The notes under the pieces are model-generated. The model was given only the letters and a program-made list of their open reading frames with translations, was not told the origin of the DNA and did no database searches. A program made the position numbers and the translations under genes. A DNA stretch of 64,000 nt. Origin: Stomorhina lunata. Lineage: Eukaryota > Arthropoda > Insecta > Diptera > Rhiniidae. The stretch spans positions 112,133,242 through 112,197,241 of the forward strand of contig OW121742.1 in the NCBI GenBank assembly GCA_933228675.1, read 5' to 3'. This document shows positions 1-11,670 of this stretch, piece after piece. Numbering within the stretch: position 1 is the stretch's first letter; each line of letters opens with the position of its first letter.

Positions 1-93
1 AATTTTCCTATAAAAACAAAAAATTTTCGAAAAATTTCCTATAAAAATAGAACTTTTTTGAAAAATTTCCTATAAAAATAAGAAATTTTTAAT
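1..93. repeat. Palindromic 31-bp satellite, cut by window edge
   Basis: About three degenerate copies of the palindromic unit described at 2846-3662, here in the orientation with G at the palindrome centre and ATAAAAAT spacers. The array probably continues to the left of the window. It abuts the CTGTT-rich array at 118. Confidence 0.8.
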
Positions 94-117
94 TTGTTTG
101 TTTTAGTTTTAATAGGA

Positions 118-1471
118 CTGTTTCTGTTCTGTTCTGTTCTGTTCTGTTCTGTTCTGTTCTGTTCTGTTCTGTTCTGTTCTGTTCCGTTCTGTTCTGTTTC
201 TGTTCTGTTTCTGTTCTGTTTCTGTTCTGTTTCTGTTCTGTTTCTGTTCTGTTTCTGTTCTGTTTCTGTTCTGTTTCTGTTCTGTTTCTGTTCTGTTTCT
301 GTTCCGTTCTGTTCTGTTCTGTTCTGTTCTGTTTCTGTTTCTGTTTCTGTTTCTGTTCTGTTTCTGTTCTGTTTCTGTTCTGTTTCTATTCTGTTTCTAT
401 TCTGTTTCTGTTCTGTTTCTGTTCTGTTTCTGTTCTGTTTCTGTTCTGTTTCTGTTCTGTTTCTGTTCTGTTTCTGTTCTGTTTCTGTTCTGTTTCTGTT
501 CTGTTCTGTTCTGTTCTGTTTCTGTTCTGTTTCTGTTCTGTTTCTGTTCTGTTTCTGTTCTGTTTCTGTTCTGTTTCTGTTCTGTTTCTGTTCTGTTTCT
601 GTTCTGTTTCTGTTCTGTTTCTGTTCTGTTTCTGTTCTGTTTCTGTTCTGTTTCTGTTCTGTTTCTGTTCTGTTTCTGTTCTGTTTCTGTTCTGTTTCTG
701 TTCTGTTTCTGTTCTGTTTCTGTTCTGTTTCTGTTCTGTTTCTGTTCTGTTTCTGTTCTGTTTCTGTTCTGCTTCTGTTCTGTTTCTGTTCTGTTTCTGT
801 TCTGTTTCTGTTCTGTTTCTGTTCTGTTTCTGTTCTGTTTCTGTTCTGTTTCTGTTCTGTTTCTGTTCTGTTTCTGTTCTGTTTCTGTTCTGTTTCTGTT
901 CTGTTTCTGTTCTGTTTCTGTTCTGTTTCTGTTCTGTTTCTGTTCTGTTTCTGTTCTGTTTCTGTTCTGTTTCTGTTCTGTTTCTGTTCTGTTTCTGTTC
1001 TGTTTCTGTTCTGTTTCTGTTCTGTTTCTGTTCTGTTTCTGTTCTGTTTCTGTTCTGTTTCTGTTCTGTTTCTGTTCTGTTTCTGTTCTGTTTCTGTTCT
1101 GTTTCTGTTCTGTTTCTGTTCTGTTTCTGTTCTGTTTCTGTTCTGTTTCTGTTCTGTTTCTGTTCTGTTTCTGTTCTGTTTCTGTTCTGTTTCTGTTCTG
1201 TTTCTGTTCTGTTTCTGTTCTGTTTCTGTTCTGTTTCTGTTCTGTTTCTGTTCTGTTTCTGTTCTGTTTCTGTTCTGTTTCTGTTCTGTTTCTGTTCTGT
1301 TTCTGTTCTGTTTCTGTTCTGTTTCTGTTCTGTTTCTGTTCTGTTTCTGTTCTGTTTCTGTTCTGTTTCTGTTCTGTTTCTGTACTGTTTCTGTTCTGTT
1401 GCTGTTCTGTTTCTGTTCTGTTTCTGTTCTGTTTCTGTTCTGTTTCTGTTCTGTTTCTGTTCTGTTTCTGT
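118..1471. repeat. 11-bp minisatellite (CTGTTTCTGTT)n
   Basis: About 1.35 kb of a near-homogeneous 11-bp unit, CTGTTTCTGTT, roughly 120 copies. The first ~75 bp and short stretches near 300 and 500 are pure 5-bp CTGTT. Single-base variants are rare (for example near 771, 1384 and 1401), which implies recent expansion or homogenisation. Long open frames on both strands (Phe/Cys/Ser/Val/Leu repeats on plus, Thr/Glu/Gln/Lys/Asn/Arg repeats on minus) arise because the unit holds no stop codon in those frames. They are not genes. Confidence 0.97.
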
Positions 1472-2845
1472 GGAATCCCCCTTAATTTTCTTTTTTCTAA
1501 TAAAAACTAACAGCATTAAAGCAATTTAAAACTATCAAGATGATGATTATGATGATGGTTACAATAAATGTTATATCACATGAAGATGACAACGAAAAGT
1601 CAGTCAAGACTATTAGGGGAAATGGTGGTTAACATTTCAGGGGTGGTGGCTGATGCGGCTGCAAAAAGTCAGTGTTGCATGAAACATGAAATATCAACAT
1701 CATTTAAAAATATAAAACATTTCTAATATTTTTTTTTTTTTGTTATTCTCTATTTTTCCCAAAAATGTTCTTCTTCTCTAACCAAAAAGGTTAAAAAGTT
1801 AGAACTTTTATGTATAAGAAATGTAACATAAAATTTTATTTTTATATCTTTCTTTATTTTTAAGTGGATCTAATGTCAAAGTCAAATAGTTTCTATTAAA
1901 ATTGTAATACGGACAATTTATGCTTATTATTTAGGAAAAAAAATGAGAAGATAAAATTATGCAACTCTGCGGAAGAAGAAAACGTTTGAGGTTATCTTAT
2001 TTTTCTTTCTAACCTTAAATTGATTTAAGTTTTTTTTGAGGTTATTTTGAAATTTGTTACAACTTTAGGTATTAGAAAAAATATACTTATTTTTTATTTA
2101 CCACCAATTGATTGATGATTCTGTTTGTCTTTCTGTCAACTAATGTTGAATAATTTACCATTTCAAACTTAAATTAGCCCTCGTGTGTTATCTTTGGCTT
2201 ATAAATACGTAATTTTATTTATCAAACTTATAAAATTCAATTGAATTTTTCACATGACTTCACACGGTTTCCAATAAACATCATGATGGCCAACTTGAAG
2301 ATACCAGTGAACAGAGAAGTAATATTTCCCCTTGACAAAAGACATATAAAATGGGAAGTAATCATTAACAATTTAACAGAATGAATCATTCCGAATGTTT
2401 ATGCCACAATCATTTAGATCATTATCATGTTTCTGATCATCATTTTGATGATTTTAATCAACGTCATCATCTTCAATTGCTGAGGAATTAAGCAATAACC
2501 ATTCAACCACCACCACCACCATCATCATCATCCGCATAATCATCACAGCCAGCGTTCTACAAACGTGGTCACATTGCGGGAACGAAATGCTTGCAATATG
2601 ATCATTATAATTTGAAATTGAAGTGAAAAAGTCTTTACCACCACTTGAACATATGCCACTTTTGAAGGGGAACTAGAATTAAGCTACAAATGTTAGGGAA
2701 AAGCGAGAGAATTTTGAAGTAGAGGTATAGAGGCAACTTCTCAGTTTTTAAACACATATCGACCAAAGGGTTAATTGGTCCTTCGAACTTGATTGTACTA
2801 CTTGAGCATATGACACCTTTGAAGTTTTGCTATAGAAAAGTTTTA
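1472..2845. other. Non-repetitive AT-rich DNA, no gene seen
   Basis: No long open frame or recognisable TE. It holds short microsatellites, including GATGATGATTATGATGATG near 1540 and a CAC/CAT trinucleotide tract at about 2506-2533. Confidence 0.6.
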
Positions 2846-3662
2846 AAACATTTCTTATTTTTATAGGAAATTTTTCAAAAATTTCCTATTTTAATAGGAA
2901 ATTTTTCAAAAATTTGCTACTTTAAAGGAACTTTTTCAAAAATTTCCTATTTTTATAGGAAATTTTTCAAAAATTTCCTATTTTTATAGGAAAATTTTCA
3001 AAAATTTCCTATTTTTATAGGAAATTTTTCAAAAATTTCCTATTTTTATAGGAAATTTTTCAAAAATTTCCTATTTTTATAGGAAATTTTTCAAAAATTT
3101 CCTATTTTTATAGGAAATTTTTCAAAAATTTCCTATTTTTATAGGAAATTTTTTTATAGGAAATTTTTGAAAAATTTCCTTTTAAACTAGGAAATTTTTG
3201 AAAAATTTTCTTTAAAAATAGGAAATTTTTGAAAAATTTCCTATAAAAATAGGAAATTTTTGAAAAATTTCCTATAAAAATAGAAAATTTTTGAAAAATT
3301 TCCTATAAAAATAGGAAATTTTTAAAAAATTTCCTATAAAAATAGGAAATTTTTGAAAAATTTCCTATAAAAATAGGAAATTTTTGAAAAATTTCCTATA
3401 AAAATAGGAAATTTTTCAAAAATTTCCTATCTTTATAGAAAATTTTTCAAAAATTTCCTATTTTTATAGGAAATTTTTCAAAAATTTCTTATTTTTTTAG
3501 AAAAATTTTTCAAAAATTTCCTATTTTATAGGAAATTTTTCATAAATTTCCTATTTTTAAAGGAAAATTTTCAAAAATGTCCTATTTTTAAAGAAAATTT
3601 TTCAAAAATTTCCTAGTTTAAAAGGAAATTTTTCAAAAATTTCCTATTATAGGAAATTAAAA
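2846..3662. repeat. Palindromic 31-bp satellite with two orientation switches
   Basis: Tandem 31-bp units. Each has arms AGGAAATTTTT and AAAAATTTCCT around one central C, a 23-bp palindrome imperfect only at its centre, plus the spacer TATTTTTAT. From 2846 to about 3150 the units have a C centre and T-rich spacers. From about 3151 to 3412 they appear as the reverse complement (G centre, ATAAAAATA spacers). From about 3413 to 3662 they return to the first orientation. Both switches fall inside palindrome arms. Confidence 0.95.
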
Positions 3663-4495
3663 AAAAAATCCTATTAAAGCTCTTGTTAAATTCTCTACAG
3701 GCTTTCGATTTCATTTCATTTTCTTTCGCTGAACATTTGGATTATTTTGTGTTGATTACAAAATTTTATTGTTGATATTTGTTGCTGTGGCTTTTAGTAG
3801 ATATTTTTAAAATTTTATTATTCCTTTTGGTGGTGGGTATGTCTGTCTGTCTGTTTTTAAGCTGAGTTCATTCTCATTTTGTTGCTTTCAAAGACTGATT
3901 TTATTTATCAGTCTTTATGTTTGTCCATAAAATTATGATTATTTTCAATTTTTGTAGCAGCCAACTCATACAGGCAGACAGACAGACATTCAACGCCACT
4001 CAGCCAAAGACCCAAAAGCCAGTATCTACAAACGACAACAGATACACTCGACCAGAGAATTTAATTCTTGTAAATAATTTTCAACATTTTGGGGTCTAAA
4101 ATCGCAGAACAAAGAAGACTGAAAGTATCATTTAGTTATGGAACTGAAGTACTTGAATGTATTTTAGTTTAAGAACAATTATTGTAGGCTTTTACTGATA
4201 ATTGGTTTAAATTGGAGCGTTATCGCTTAGTTGTTGCTGCGGTAGTAGAATGAAGCGAAATATGAGGCCATGGTTGCAGAGGATGTGGGCACAACAATAA
4301 TACGAAAAATATTGTTAATGAATAACTTCCTTGGTAAAAATTTTATAAAATTTTATAGTTTTAGTCACAACTTAAGGGTCTTTTTGCTTTAGTTAAACAT
4401 TGCATTTGATCAAAAATTTCGTTCTGTTGACAATTTTGTTGCATTTAATTGATAACTTCTTTTCATGATTTCTTTAAAAATTTTAAATTTTATGA
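3663..4495. other. Non-repetitive DNA with a nested inverted repeat
   Basis: No supported gene. A 10-bp perfect stem (3890-3899 with 3907-3916, AAAGACTGAT arm) is flanked by a TCTG tract near 3840 and its complement, a CAGA tract near 3972, so about 150 bp could fold into one structure. A 60-codon open frame at 3917-4099 shows no family features. Confidence 0.5.
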
Positions 4496-6690
4496 AATAA
4501 GAATTTTTTTAAAAATTTCTTATTTTCTATACAAAAATTTTCAAAAATTTCCTATTTTTTATAGGAAATTTTTAAAAAATTTCCAATTTTTTATAAAAAA
4601 TTTTTCAAAAATTTCCTATTTTTTATAGAAATTTTAAAAAATTTTCTTTTTTTTTATAGGAAATTTTTAAAAAATGTCCTTTTTTTATAGGAAATTTTTC
4701 AAAAATTTCCTATTTTTTATAGGTAATTTTTAAAAAATGTTTGAAAAATTTTCTATTTTTTATAGGAAATTTTTAAAAAATTTCCTATTTTTTATAGAAA
4801 ATTTTTAAAAAATTTCCTATTCTTCACAGGAAATTTTTCAAAAATTTCCTATTTTTTAAAAGAAATTTTTCAAAAATTTCCTATTTTTTATAGGAAATTT
4901 TTCAAAAATTTCCTTTTTTTTATAGGAAATTTTTCAAAAATTTCCTTTTTTTTTATAGGAAATTTTTAAAAAATGTCCTTTTTTTTATAGGAAATTTGTC
5001 AAAAATTTCCTATTTTTTATAGGTAATTTTTAAAAAATGTTTGAAAAATTTTCTATTTTTTATAGGAAATTTTTCAAAAATTTCCTATTTTTTATAGAAA
5101 TTTTTCAAAAATTTCCTATTTTTTATAGGAAATTTTTCAAAAATTTCCTATTTTTTATGGGAAATTTTTTAAAAATTTCTTATTTTTTATAGAAAATTTT
5201 TCAAAAATTTCCTATTTTTTATAGGAAATTTTTCAAAAATTTCCTATTTTTTATAGGAAATTTTTCAAAAATTTCCTATTTTTTATAGGAAATTTTTCAA
5301 AAATTTCCTATTTTTTATAGGAAATTTTTCAAAAATTTCCTATTTTTTATAGGAAATTTTTCAAAAATTTCCTATTTTTTATAGGAAATTTTTCAAAAAT
5401 TTCCTATTTTTTATAGGAAATTTTTCAAAAATTTCCTATTTTTTATAGGAAATTTTTCAAAAATTTCCTATTTTTTATAGGAAATTTTTCAAAAATTTCC
5501 TATTTTTTATAGGAAATTTTTCAAAAATTTCCTATTTTTTATAGGAAATTTTTCAAAAATTTCCTATTTTTTATAGGAAATTTTTCAAAAATTTCCTATT
5601 TTTTATAGGAAATTTTTCAAAAATTTCCTATTTTTTATGGAAGTTTTTCAAAAATTTCCTATTTTTTATAGGAAATTTTTCAAAAATTTCCTATTTTTTA
5701 TAGGAAATTTTTCAAAAATTTCCTATTTTTTATAGGAAATTTTTCAAAAATTTCCTATTTTTTATAGGAAATTTTTCAAAAATTTCCTATTTTTTATAGG
5801 AAATTTTTCAAAAATTTCCTATTTTTTATAGGAAATTTTTCAAAAATTTCCTATTTTTTATAGGAAATTTTTCAAAAATTTCCTATTTTTTATAGGAAAT
5901 TTTTCAAAAATTTCCTATTTTTTATAGGAAATTTTTCAAAAATTTCCTATTTTTTATAGGAAATTTTTCAAAAATTTCCTATTTTTTATAGGAAATTTTT
6001 CAAAAATTTCCTATTTTTTATAGGAAATTTTTCAAAAATTTCCTATTTTTTATAGGAAATTTTTCAAAAATTTCCTATTTTTTATAGGAAATTTTTCAAA
6101 AATTTCCTATTTTTTATAGGAAATTTTCCAAAAATCCTATTTTTTATAGGAAATTTTTCAAAAATTTCCTATTTTTTATGGAAATTTTTCAAAAATTTCC
6201 TATTTTTTATAGGAAATTTTTCAAAAATTTCTTACTGATATAGAATATTTGACAAAAGTTTCTTATTTGTATAGGAAATTTTCATAAATTTCTTATTTTT
6301 ATAGAAATTTTTGGAAATTTCCTATACAGATAATTTTTCAAAATTTTCTTATTTTTATTGGAAATTTTTCAAAAATTTCTTATTTTTATATGAATTTTTG
6401 AAAATTTCTTATTTTTATAGGAAATTTTTCAAAAATTGTTTATTTTTATAGGAAATTTATAATGAATTTCGTATTTTATAGGATATTTTTTAAAATTCTC
6501 TTATTTTTGTAAGAAATTATTATAAATTTCTTGTTTTTATAGAAATTTTTGGAAATTTTGAAAAAAATAAATAAATTTACAAATAATTTTTCAAAAAATT
6601 CTTATTTTTCTAGGAAATTTTTCTTATTTTTATAGGAAATTTTTCATAAATTTCTTATTTTTATAGGATTTTTTTCAAAAATTTCTTCAA
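4496..6690. repeat. Palindromic satellite array, 32-bp unit
   Basis: Same palindrome as the 31-bp array but with a spacer one T longer (TATTTTTTAT), giving an exact 32-bp period, for example between 5221 and 5253. The core from about 5200 to 6235 is highly uniform. The flanks (4496-5200 and 6240-6690) are more diverged and include CTT/AAG-ended variants. The array was split by the LINE at 6691-11880 and resumes at 11881. Confidence 0.96.
6675..6690. repeat. LINE target-site duplication, left copy
   Basis: TCAAAAATTTCTTCAA, identical to 11881-11896. The last five bases can also be counted as part of the element's TTCAAG tail repeat, so the true duplication is 11 to 16 bp. Confidence 0.9.
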
Positions 6691-7070
6691 GTTCAAGTTC
6701 AAGTTTTTTTTATTTCCATAAATTTCTTTTTATACATGTTTTTCTAATACTATTTTAATACTAATTATATTTCCCTGCATACATTTGTATTTTTCTAGGA
6801 CTAAGATAATTTTTATAAATATTTACATGGCACAATAACTATTTAAGTTACGTGTAATACAATTATGTTACAAAATTTATTTGAATATTATATTATTTAA
6901 AGTTCCTCAAAAATGGAAAAAAGGATACTATTAAAAATTATGATTATATCTATACTTATAATTACTTAAAAATAGCTTAAGACTAAATGAAAATTATATA
7001 CAATAGAGAAAGGATAGGAGGAAAAGTATTTACAAAAGGTGAAGAGGGGAGAATAAGTTACAAAAATACC
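6691..7070 (-). other. LINE 3' UTR and hexamer tail
   Basis: AT-rich sequence between the ORF2 stop and the target duplication. On the minus strand it ends in AATAAAAAAAA followed by CTTGAA repeats (plus-strand TTCAAG units at 6686-6703). A short tandem tail instead of poly(A) is a known variant among non-LTR elements. Confidence 0.8.
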
Positions 7071-9981
7071 CTATTGAGTAGTGTTGTATACTGTATTTGT
7101 GATGTTTAATGTTCTGATCCTACGGTGATAGAACAACAAGTTTGCACCCTGATAAAGCAGATTAGCATCTCTTAGTGTTAGAAGGTCTATCGGAGACATA
7201 TACCGTATAAGATGGATGGAATCAACATCAACAGAGCGGCCAAAACATTCCTGGATAAGACCATTCTCGAGAGAACGTGCCTTATCAAGAAATGCCAAGC
7301 CCGATCTGATCATGTAACCATCGATACGATCAAAATTGATCCCCGCATAAACTGACCTGTTAGATGGTCTACGGTATATTCCGTCAGGTCCTTGTTTGCG
7401 TTTTAAGGACAAACAAGCTACCAAGATTTTCCTCTCCCATACCCTAAGCCTTTCCATCTGGGCAGAAGAGATTCTGAACCAAACTGGAAAGGCATAAGAC
7501 ATGAGGGGGCGGATAACCTGTCTGTAGAGTAGCAGACCCACTTTCCTATCCAAGCATCCTTGTCTACCAAGAATGCCTCGATAGATCGCAAAAGTGCGTT
7601 TTGTGCGCTGTAATACATAATCGATATGGCGGTAAAATTCAAAATTTTCGTGGAAGATTACGCCCAAATATTTTATCCTATCCGAAACAGTAATAAGCTC
7701 ATTACCAACCACAAGGGATGGAATGAACTTCCTACTATTTGGATAAAGATATTTTCTCCTGCCTTTAATAATAATGGCAGTCGATTTTTGAATATTTAGG
7801 CGTAACTTCCACTTATTAAAGAATTCCGCCAATTTCGAAAGATATGTATTAACTTTTGAATTAATGTTTCGAGCCCGTGGACCTGAAGAAGCAATAAGTA
7901 TATCATCCGCATAAGATAAAAGAAGATCACCCTCTGGTGGCTTTGGAATATCATGTACCAGAATATTGTACAAAACAGGACCGAGAAGAGAACCCTGAGG
8001 AACTCCAGCAGATACCAATTTTTCATCAGAGCGACAGTCACCCACCCTCACACTGAACTTTCTTTCGCTCAAAAAGTTTGACACAAACCTGCAAAGACGT
8101 CTATCAAATCCAAGATTTATCATCTTGTATATAATTCCATTTTGCCAGGCTGTGTCAAAAGCTTAAGCTCACTGCTATAGTAGGGTATCTCTTATTGAGA
8201 CCCCTAGCTACATAATCAGCAAAGACTGTCAGTGCATGTGAGGTTGAGTGACCACGCTTGAATCCAAATTGAGATTCAGCAAGAACATTCCCCTCATCGA
8301 TCCTGTCATTAATTTGACTAAGAATAAAGAATTCCAAAAGTTTCCCAAAGGAAGATAGAAGTGAAATTGGCCTGTAATTGCTACATAACTTAGGGTCAGT
8401 TTTTGGCTTTGGAATTGGCACAATGATGGCTTTTTTCCAATTACGTGGAAAGTAGCCGATATTAATGCAGTGATTGAAAAGAACTGCCATAAAACGCCAA
8501 GTTTCTTTTCGAGTTTTCTTAAGAACTACGTCCGGGATACCATCAATCCCACTCGACTTTTTGTTTGGTCTCCGTTTTATGGCAGCACCCATCATCTCTG
8601 CTTGAATAAAGCCAAAACTACCCCCATTATTACCATCAGCTGTTAGTGACTGACCAAATGCTGTAATTGGTTCGTCATGCAAATCATTGACTCGGTCCAA
8701 AACAGTCTCTGAAAATAAGTCATTGTTAGTTTGTTGTCCACCTTGGTGAACATCAGAGAAGTAATCCGCTAGCAGATTAGCTTTTCTACTGTCATCAGAT
8801 ACCAAGGTGTTCCCTGGGTCTAGTAAGTCATGTATGGTCAACCGTTTATTCTGTCCAGTCGCAGCCCTAATAGTCTTAAATGTCTTGTCATTGAGGTGTA
8901 TACTCCCAAGGAACTTCTTCCAGTTTTCGCGCTCAAAATTGGCAATTGCGCCTTGAATAATTTTATCCAAATTTTTAATATCAGCTTTTAGAATACGACA
9001 CCTTCCAGGGTCTCCACAACGTCTCACAAGACGACGTAACCTCTTCTTCTCTGCTATAAAGCGCAAGATATTTGTAGGAAGTTTAAGAAGGCCCTTTCTA
9101 CCAACTACTATTTTTGGAATAGAGATATCCATAGCTTTTTGGAAAGCCCTTTCAAGAGTCTCAACGCAATTGTCAATTTCTTGCTCGCCAACATTCTCGT
9201 TCAATGGAAGCATACGACCTTCAAGTTCCCTATTCAAAGTCATGTTAAAAAGTCCTCTGTTCATTTTGTCATAATTAAGAATGGTCGGTTTTATCCGACC
9301 TAGGCAGTCCGAAATGTCAAAAACAATCTCAACCGATTTATGGTCCGACTCAAAATCAATTGTTTTAAGTCCACCACCATTCACCGACGGAGGTATATCG
9401 GCAGAAGTCAATACCACATCAATATATGAGGATGATACATCAGTTACTCTTGTTGGTCCGTCCGTAGGGTGAATTACCAGATTCGGATTATTCAATAGCA
9501 GATCATGAAGACGACGACCGCTGGAACATATAACTGAGTCTCCCCAAAAAGGATGTCTGGCATTCAAATCTCCCGCTACAATTAAGTTACCTTCATTGGC
9601 CATATCTAAAATCGGTGTGAGATCATCTCTTGACATTGTACCTACAGGTCTGCGATACATTGACACAAATGTCAAGGTACCGCCATTTAGTCTACGGATT
9701 TTGACAGCTGTATTTTCTATAGAGCCAGTATTAATAATGATTCTCTCACTATTAATACTATCCCTAACGAAGACAGCTGTCCCGCCTCTTCCGTTTTGTC
9801 TATTCTGTCTATAAATAACGTACCCGTCTATGTCCAGCTTATGCCGAGGACTAAGTCCATGTTCAGCCATAAGCAGTACGTCAGGTCTATGTTGGTCCAA
9901 AAATAGTTTTAAATAATGTCTTTTATGTCTAGAAATTATTGAATTTGCATTAACGAATATGCATTTGATTTGTCTAGCCAT
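7071..9981 (-). pseudogene. LINE ORF2: endonuclease-reverse transcriptase, frameshifted
   Basis: The ATG at 9981 overlaps the end of ORF1 by 8 nt. The first segment (9981-8155, 608 aa) starts with an APE-type endonuclease: NANSI near residue 11, a catalytic Glu in AEHGL near 40, GDLNARHPFWGD near 150, and SDH near 240. It then enters the RT with SSGIDGIPD, NYRPISLLSSFGKLLE and SQFGFKRGHST. The frame breaks at 8155-8165, and the second segment is open from 8162 to 7071. This holds AFDTAW (the tail of motif A), AGVPQGSLLGP (motif B), SYADDILIAS (motif C, catalytic Asp pair), a motif D-like KLRLNIQKST, and IKYLGVIF. The break removes the part of motif A that normally carries the first catalytic Asp, consistent with a small deletion. 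The known role is target-primed reverse transcription; this copy should be catalytically dead. Confidence 0.95.
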
Positions 9982-11443
9982 GATGACTTAATGAATATAG
10001 CATACCAAGCAAGGCCTTGGATTTCCCTTCGTCAGATTTGATATTTTGGTACTCTTTAGTAAAGCTACCAATATTCTTAAGACATGAGAGTAGGCTACCT
10101 CCAAGAAGACGTTTGCAATCACGATCAATTACATCAAATTGTGACATTGCACTTTGTAACGTTATACCATCATTAGAGGATGGCAAAGTTTTTTGTGCAG
10201 ATTTTGCTGAAATATTACCTGCTAACGCTGATGCATAAGAAACACCAGGTTTAACATTGACGAAAGAAACACCGGACTTAACAGGCGGTGGTGAATTACG
10301 AGTTCGATTATTCGAAGCCGTTTTTTGGCTTTGAATTTTATTTAAAATTTCCAACCTTCTTGGGCATTGCCGAAAACTAGCAGTGTGCCCCTCAACTCCA
10401 CAGTTAACGCATTTAACCGGGATGCCTATTTTCGTTACAGCTTTACCTGTAATGGGATCGTGTGCAGTAGTTTGCTCAGTATTACTATCTTTATCCGGAA
10501 TCCTACAGTTTCCAGGTCCGTGTGACTCACCACACTTCACACACCTGTATGGCATGTTGCAGTTTGCCGAGGTGTGACCAAAACGCTGACAATTAAAACA
10601 CTGAATAACAGCGCCGCGTTTGAATTTGCGCAAAGATACTCTACAGCAAAGAATATACCGTAGGTTATAAACTGCAGAAATATCAGATTCTCTTGAAATC
10701 TGAAGCAACCATTTATCATTATAAAGTTTGACTATTCTAACAATTTCCATATTTATATGGAGTTCATTCAAATGTACCGTTACATCTTCAACGGAATATG
10801 TCCCCGATAGGCCCTCTATAACCAAAGAAAATGGTCTTTGTCCTCTAGGGGTATAAGTATAAAAGTTGACCTTTTTGTCAACCAATAATTGTTTGCATTT
10901 TTCAAAATCGCTAAGAGTGCAAACTCCAATATTGGTAGCATTTCTGCTCATAATTTTAATATTAAAATTACTGTGCCCTAAATGATTTTTAATTACTAAA
11001 GACATGTCCTTGACGTTAATATTGTATGTGGTAATGATTGGAATATGTTTTGGATTACCTAACTTATTTTTATTTCCAGGTTTACTAGCAGGAACCATCT
11101 CTTCTTCTTGTTTCTTCTTACTTGATGAGGCCGCCTCAGGACATTCTTGGGCTTCAGCTTGCATCTCATCATCATCTTCATATTGACTACTTTCTAATTC
11201 ATCCTCATTTTGGCTTTTTAATCTTTGTTCTTCTTGCAAGATTAACGCTTCTAATTTATTTCTTAAGCTTGAGTTTTCATTCTCCAGATATTGTATCTTG
11301 GACTCAGAAAGATTCAGTCGCTTTAATAGCTGCTCATTCATTGAAGCTAAATCATTGAATTTTTGATTTAGACTTTCGTTTTCATCACTTCCGTCATTCT
11401 GCCTCTTCTTTTTGAGGCTTCGTTTAGTTTCGTCACCATCCAT
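9974..11443 (-). CDS. LINE ORF1, nucleic-acid-binding CCHC protein
   Basis: 489 codons from the ATG at 11443. A longer reading would start at a TTG preceded directly by an in-frame TAG, so the ATG is preferred. The N-terminal ~100 residues are Lys/Glu/Asn/Ser-rich with heptad-like Leu/Asn spacing, a probable coiled coil, followed by an acidic Asp/Glu stretch. The middle section contains FNIKIMSRN and a SLVIEGL strand-like segment typical of the Jockey-group ORF1 fold. Zinc knuckles follow near residues 285-355: CFNCQRFGHTSANC, CVKCGESHGPGNC and CVNCGVEGHTASFRQC. The family role is binding element RNA to form the retrotransposition particle, with chaperone activity. The frame is uninterrupted and ends in TAG at 9974, overlapping ORF2 by 8 nt, so ORF2 translation probably depends on reinitiation. 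Confidence 0.93.
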   Translation of the reverse strand: MDGDETKRSLKKKRQNDGSDENESLNQKFNDLASMNEQLLKRLNLSESKIQYLENENSSLRNKLEALILQEEQRLKSQNEDELESSQYEDDDEMQAEAQECPEAASSSKKKQEEEMVPASKPGNKNKLGNPKHIPIITTYNINVKDMSLVIKNHLGHSNFNIKIMSRNATNIGVCTLSDFEKCKQLLVDKKVNFYTYTPRGQRPFSLVIEGLSGTYSVEDVTVHLNELHINMEIVRIVKLYNDKWLLQISRESDISAVYNLRYILCCRVSLRKFKRGAVIQCFNCQRFGHTSANCNMPYRCVKCGESHGPGNCRIPDKDSNTEQTTAHDPITGKAVTKIGIPVKCVNCGVEGHTASFRQCPRRLEILNKIQSQKTASNNRTRNSPPPVKSGVSFVNVKPGVSYASALAGNISAKSAQKTLPSSNDGITLQSAMSQFDVIDRDCKRLLGGSLLSCLKNIGSFTKEYQNIKSDEGKSKALLGMLYSLSHHG

Positions 11444-11504
11444 ATTGGATGGCAACTAAAAAACACTTGCTCCCTTATACACTTGTTTGGCAATTATATG
11501 ATAC

Positions 11505-11670
11505 AAGCAAAAAAGTACTTGTCATAAAACTACTTGCTGCCTTGTATGCGATTCTCAAAGTTTTACACACCTCAAGAAAAAAACACTTGTTGTAAAAACA
11601 ACTTGCTGCCTTCTCAAGTAAAAACACTTGTTATAAAAACAACTTGCTGCCTCCTATAGACTTCTCAAAA
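11505..11670 (-). promoter_or_regulatory. Tandem repeats in the LINE 5' UTR
   Basis: Three repeated modules of about 42-65 bp share ACTTG..ATAAAA..ACTTGCTGCCT (plus-strand reading) at about 11507, 11574 and 11616. They lie between the element's 5' end and ORF1. In other LINEs, 5'-UTR monomers can carry promoter activity; here a promoter role is inferred from position only. Confidence 0.55.

Noticed and set aside
94..1516. 463-codon plus-strand and 376-codon minus-strand open frames
   Set aside because: Both are translations of the stop-free 11-bp repeat; dipeptide-level periodicity and no flanking gene structure.
7418..11358. Several 60-80-codon frames on either strand inside the LINE
   Set aside because: Shadows of ORF1 and ORF2 in other frames; the long frames carry all recognisable domains.
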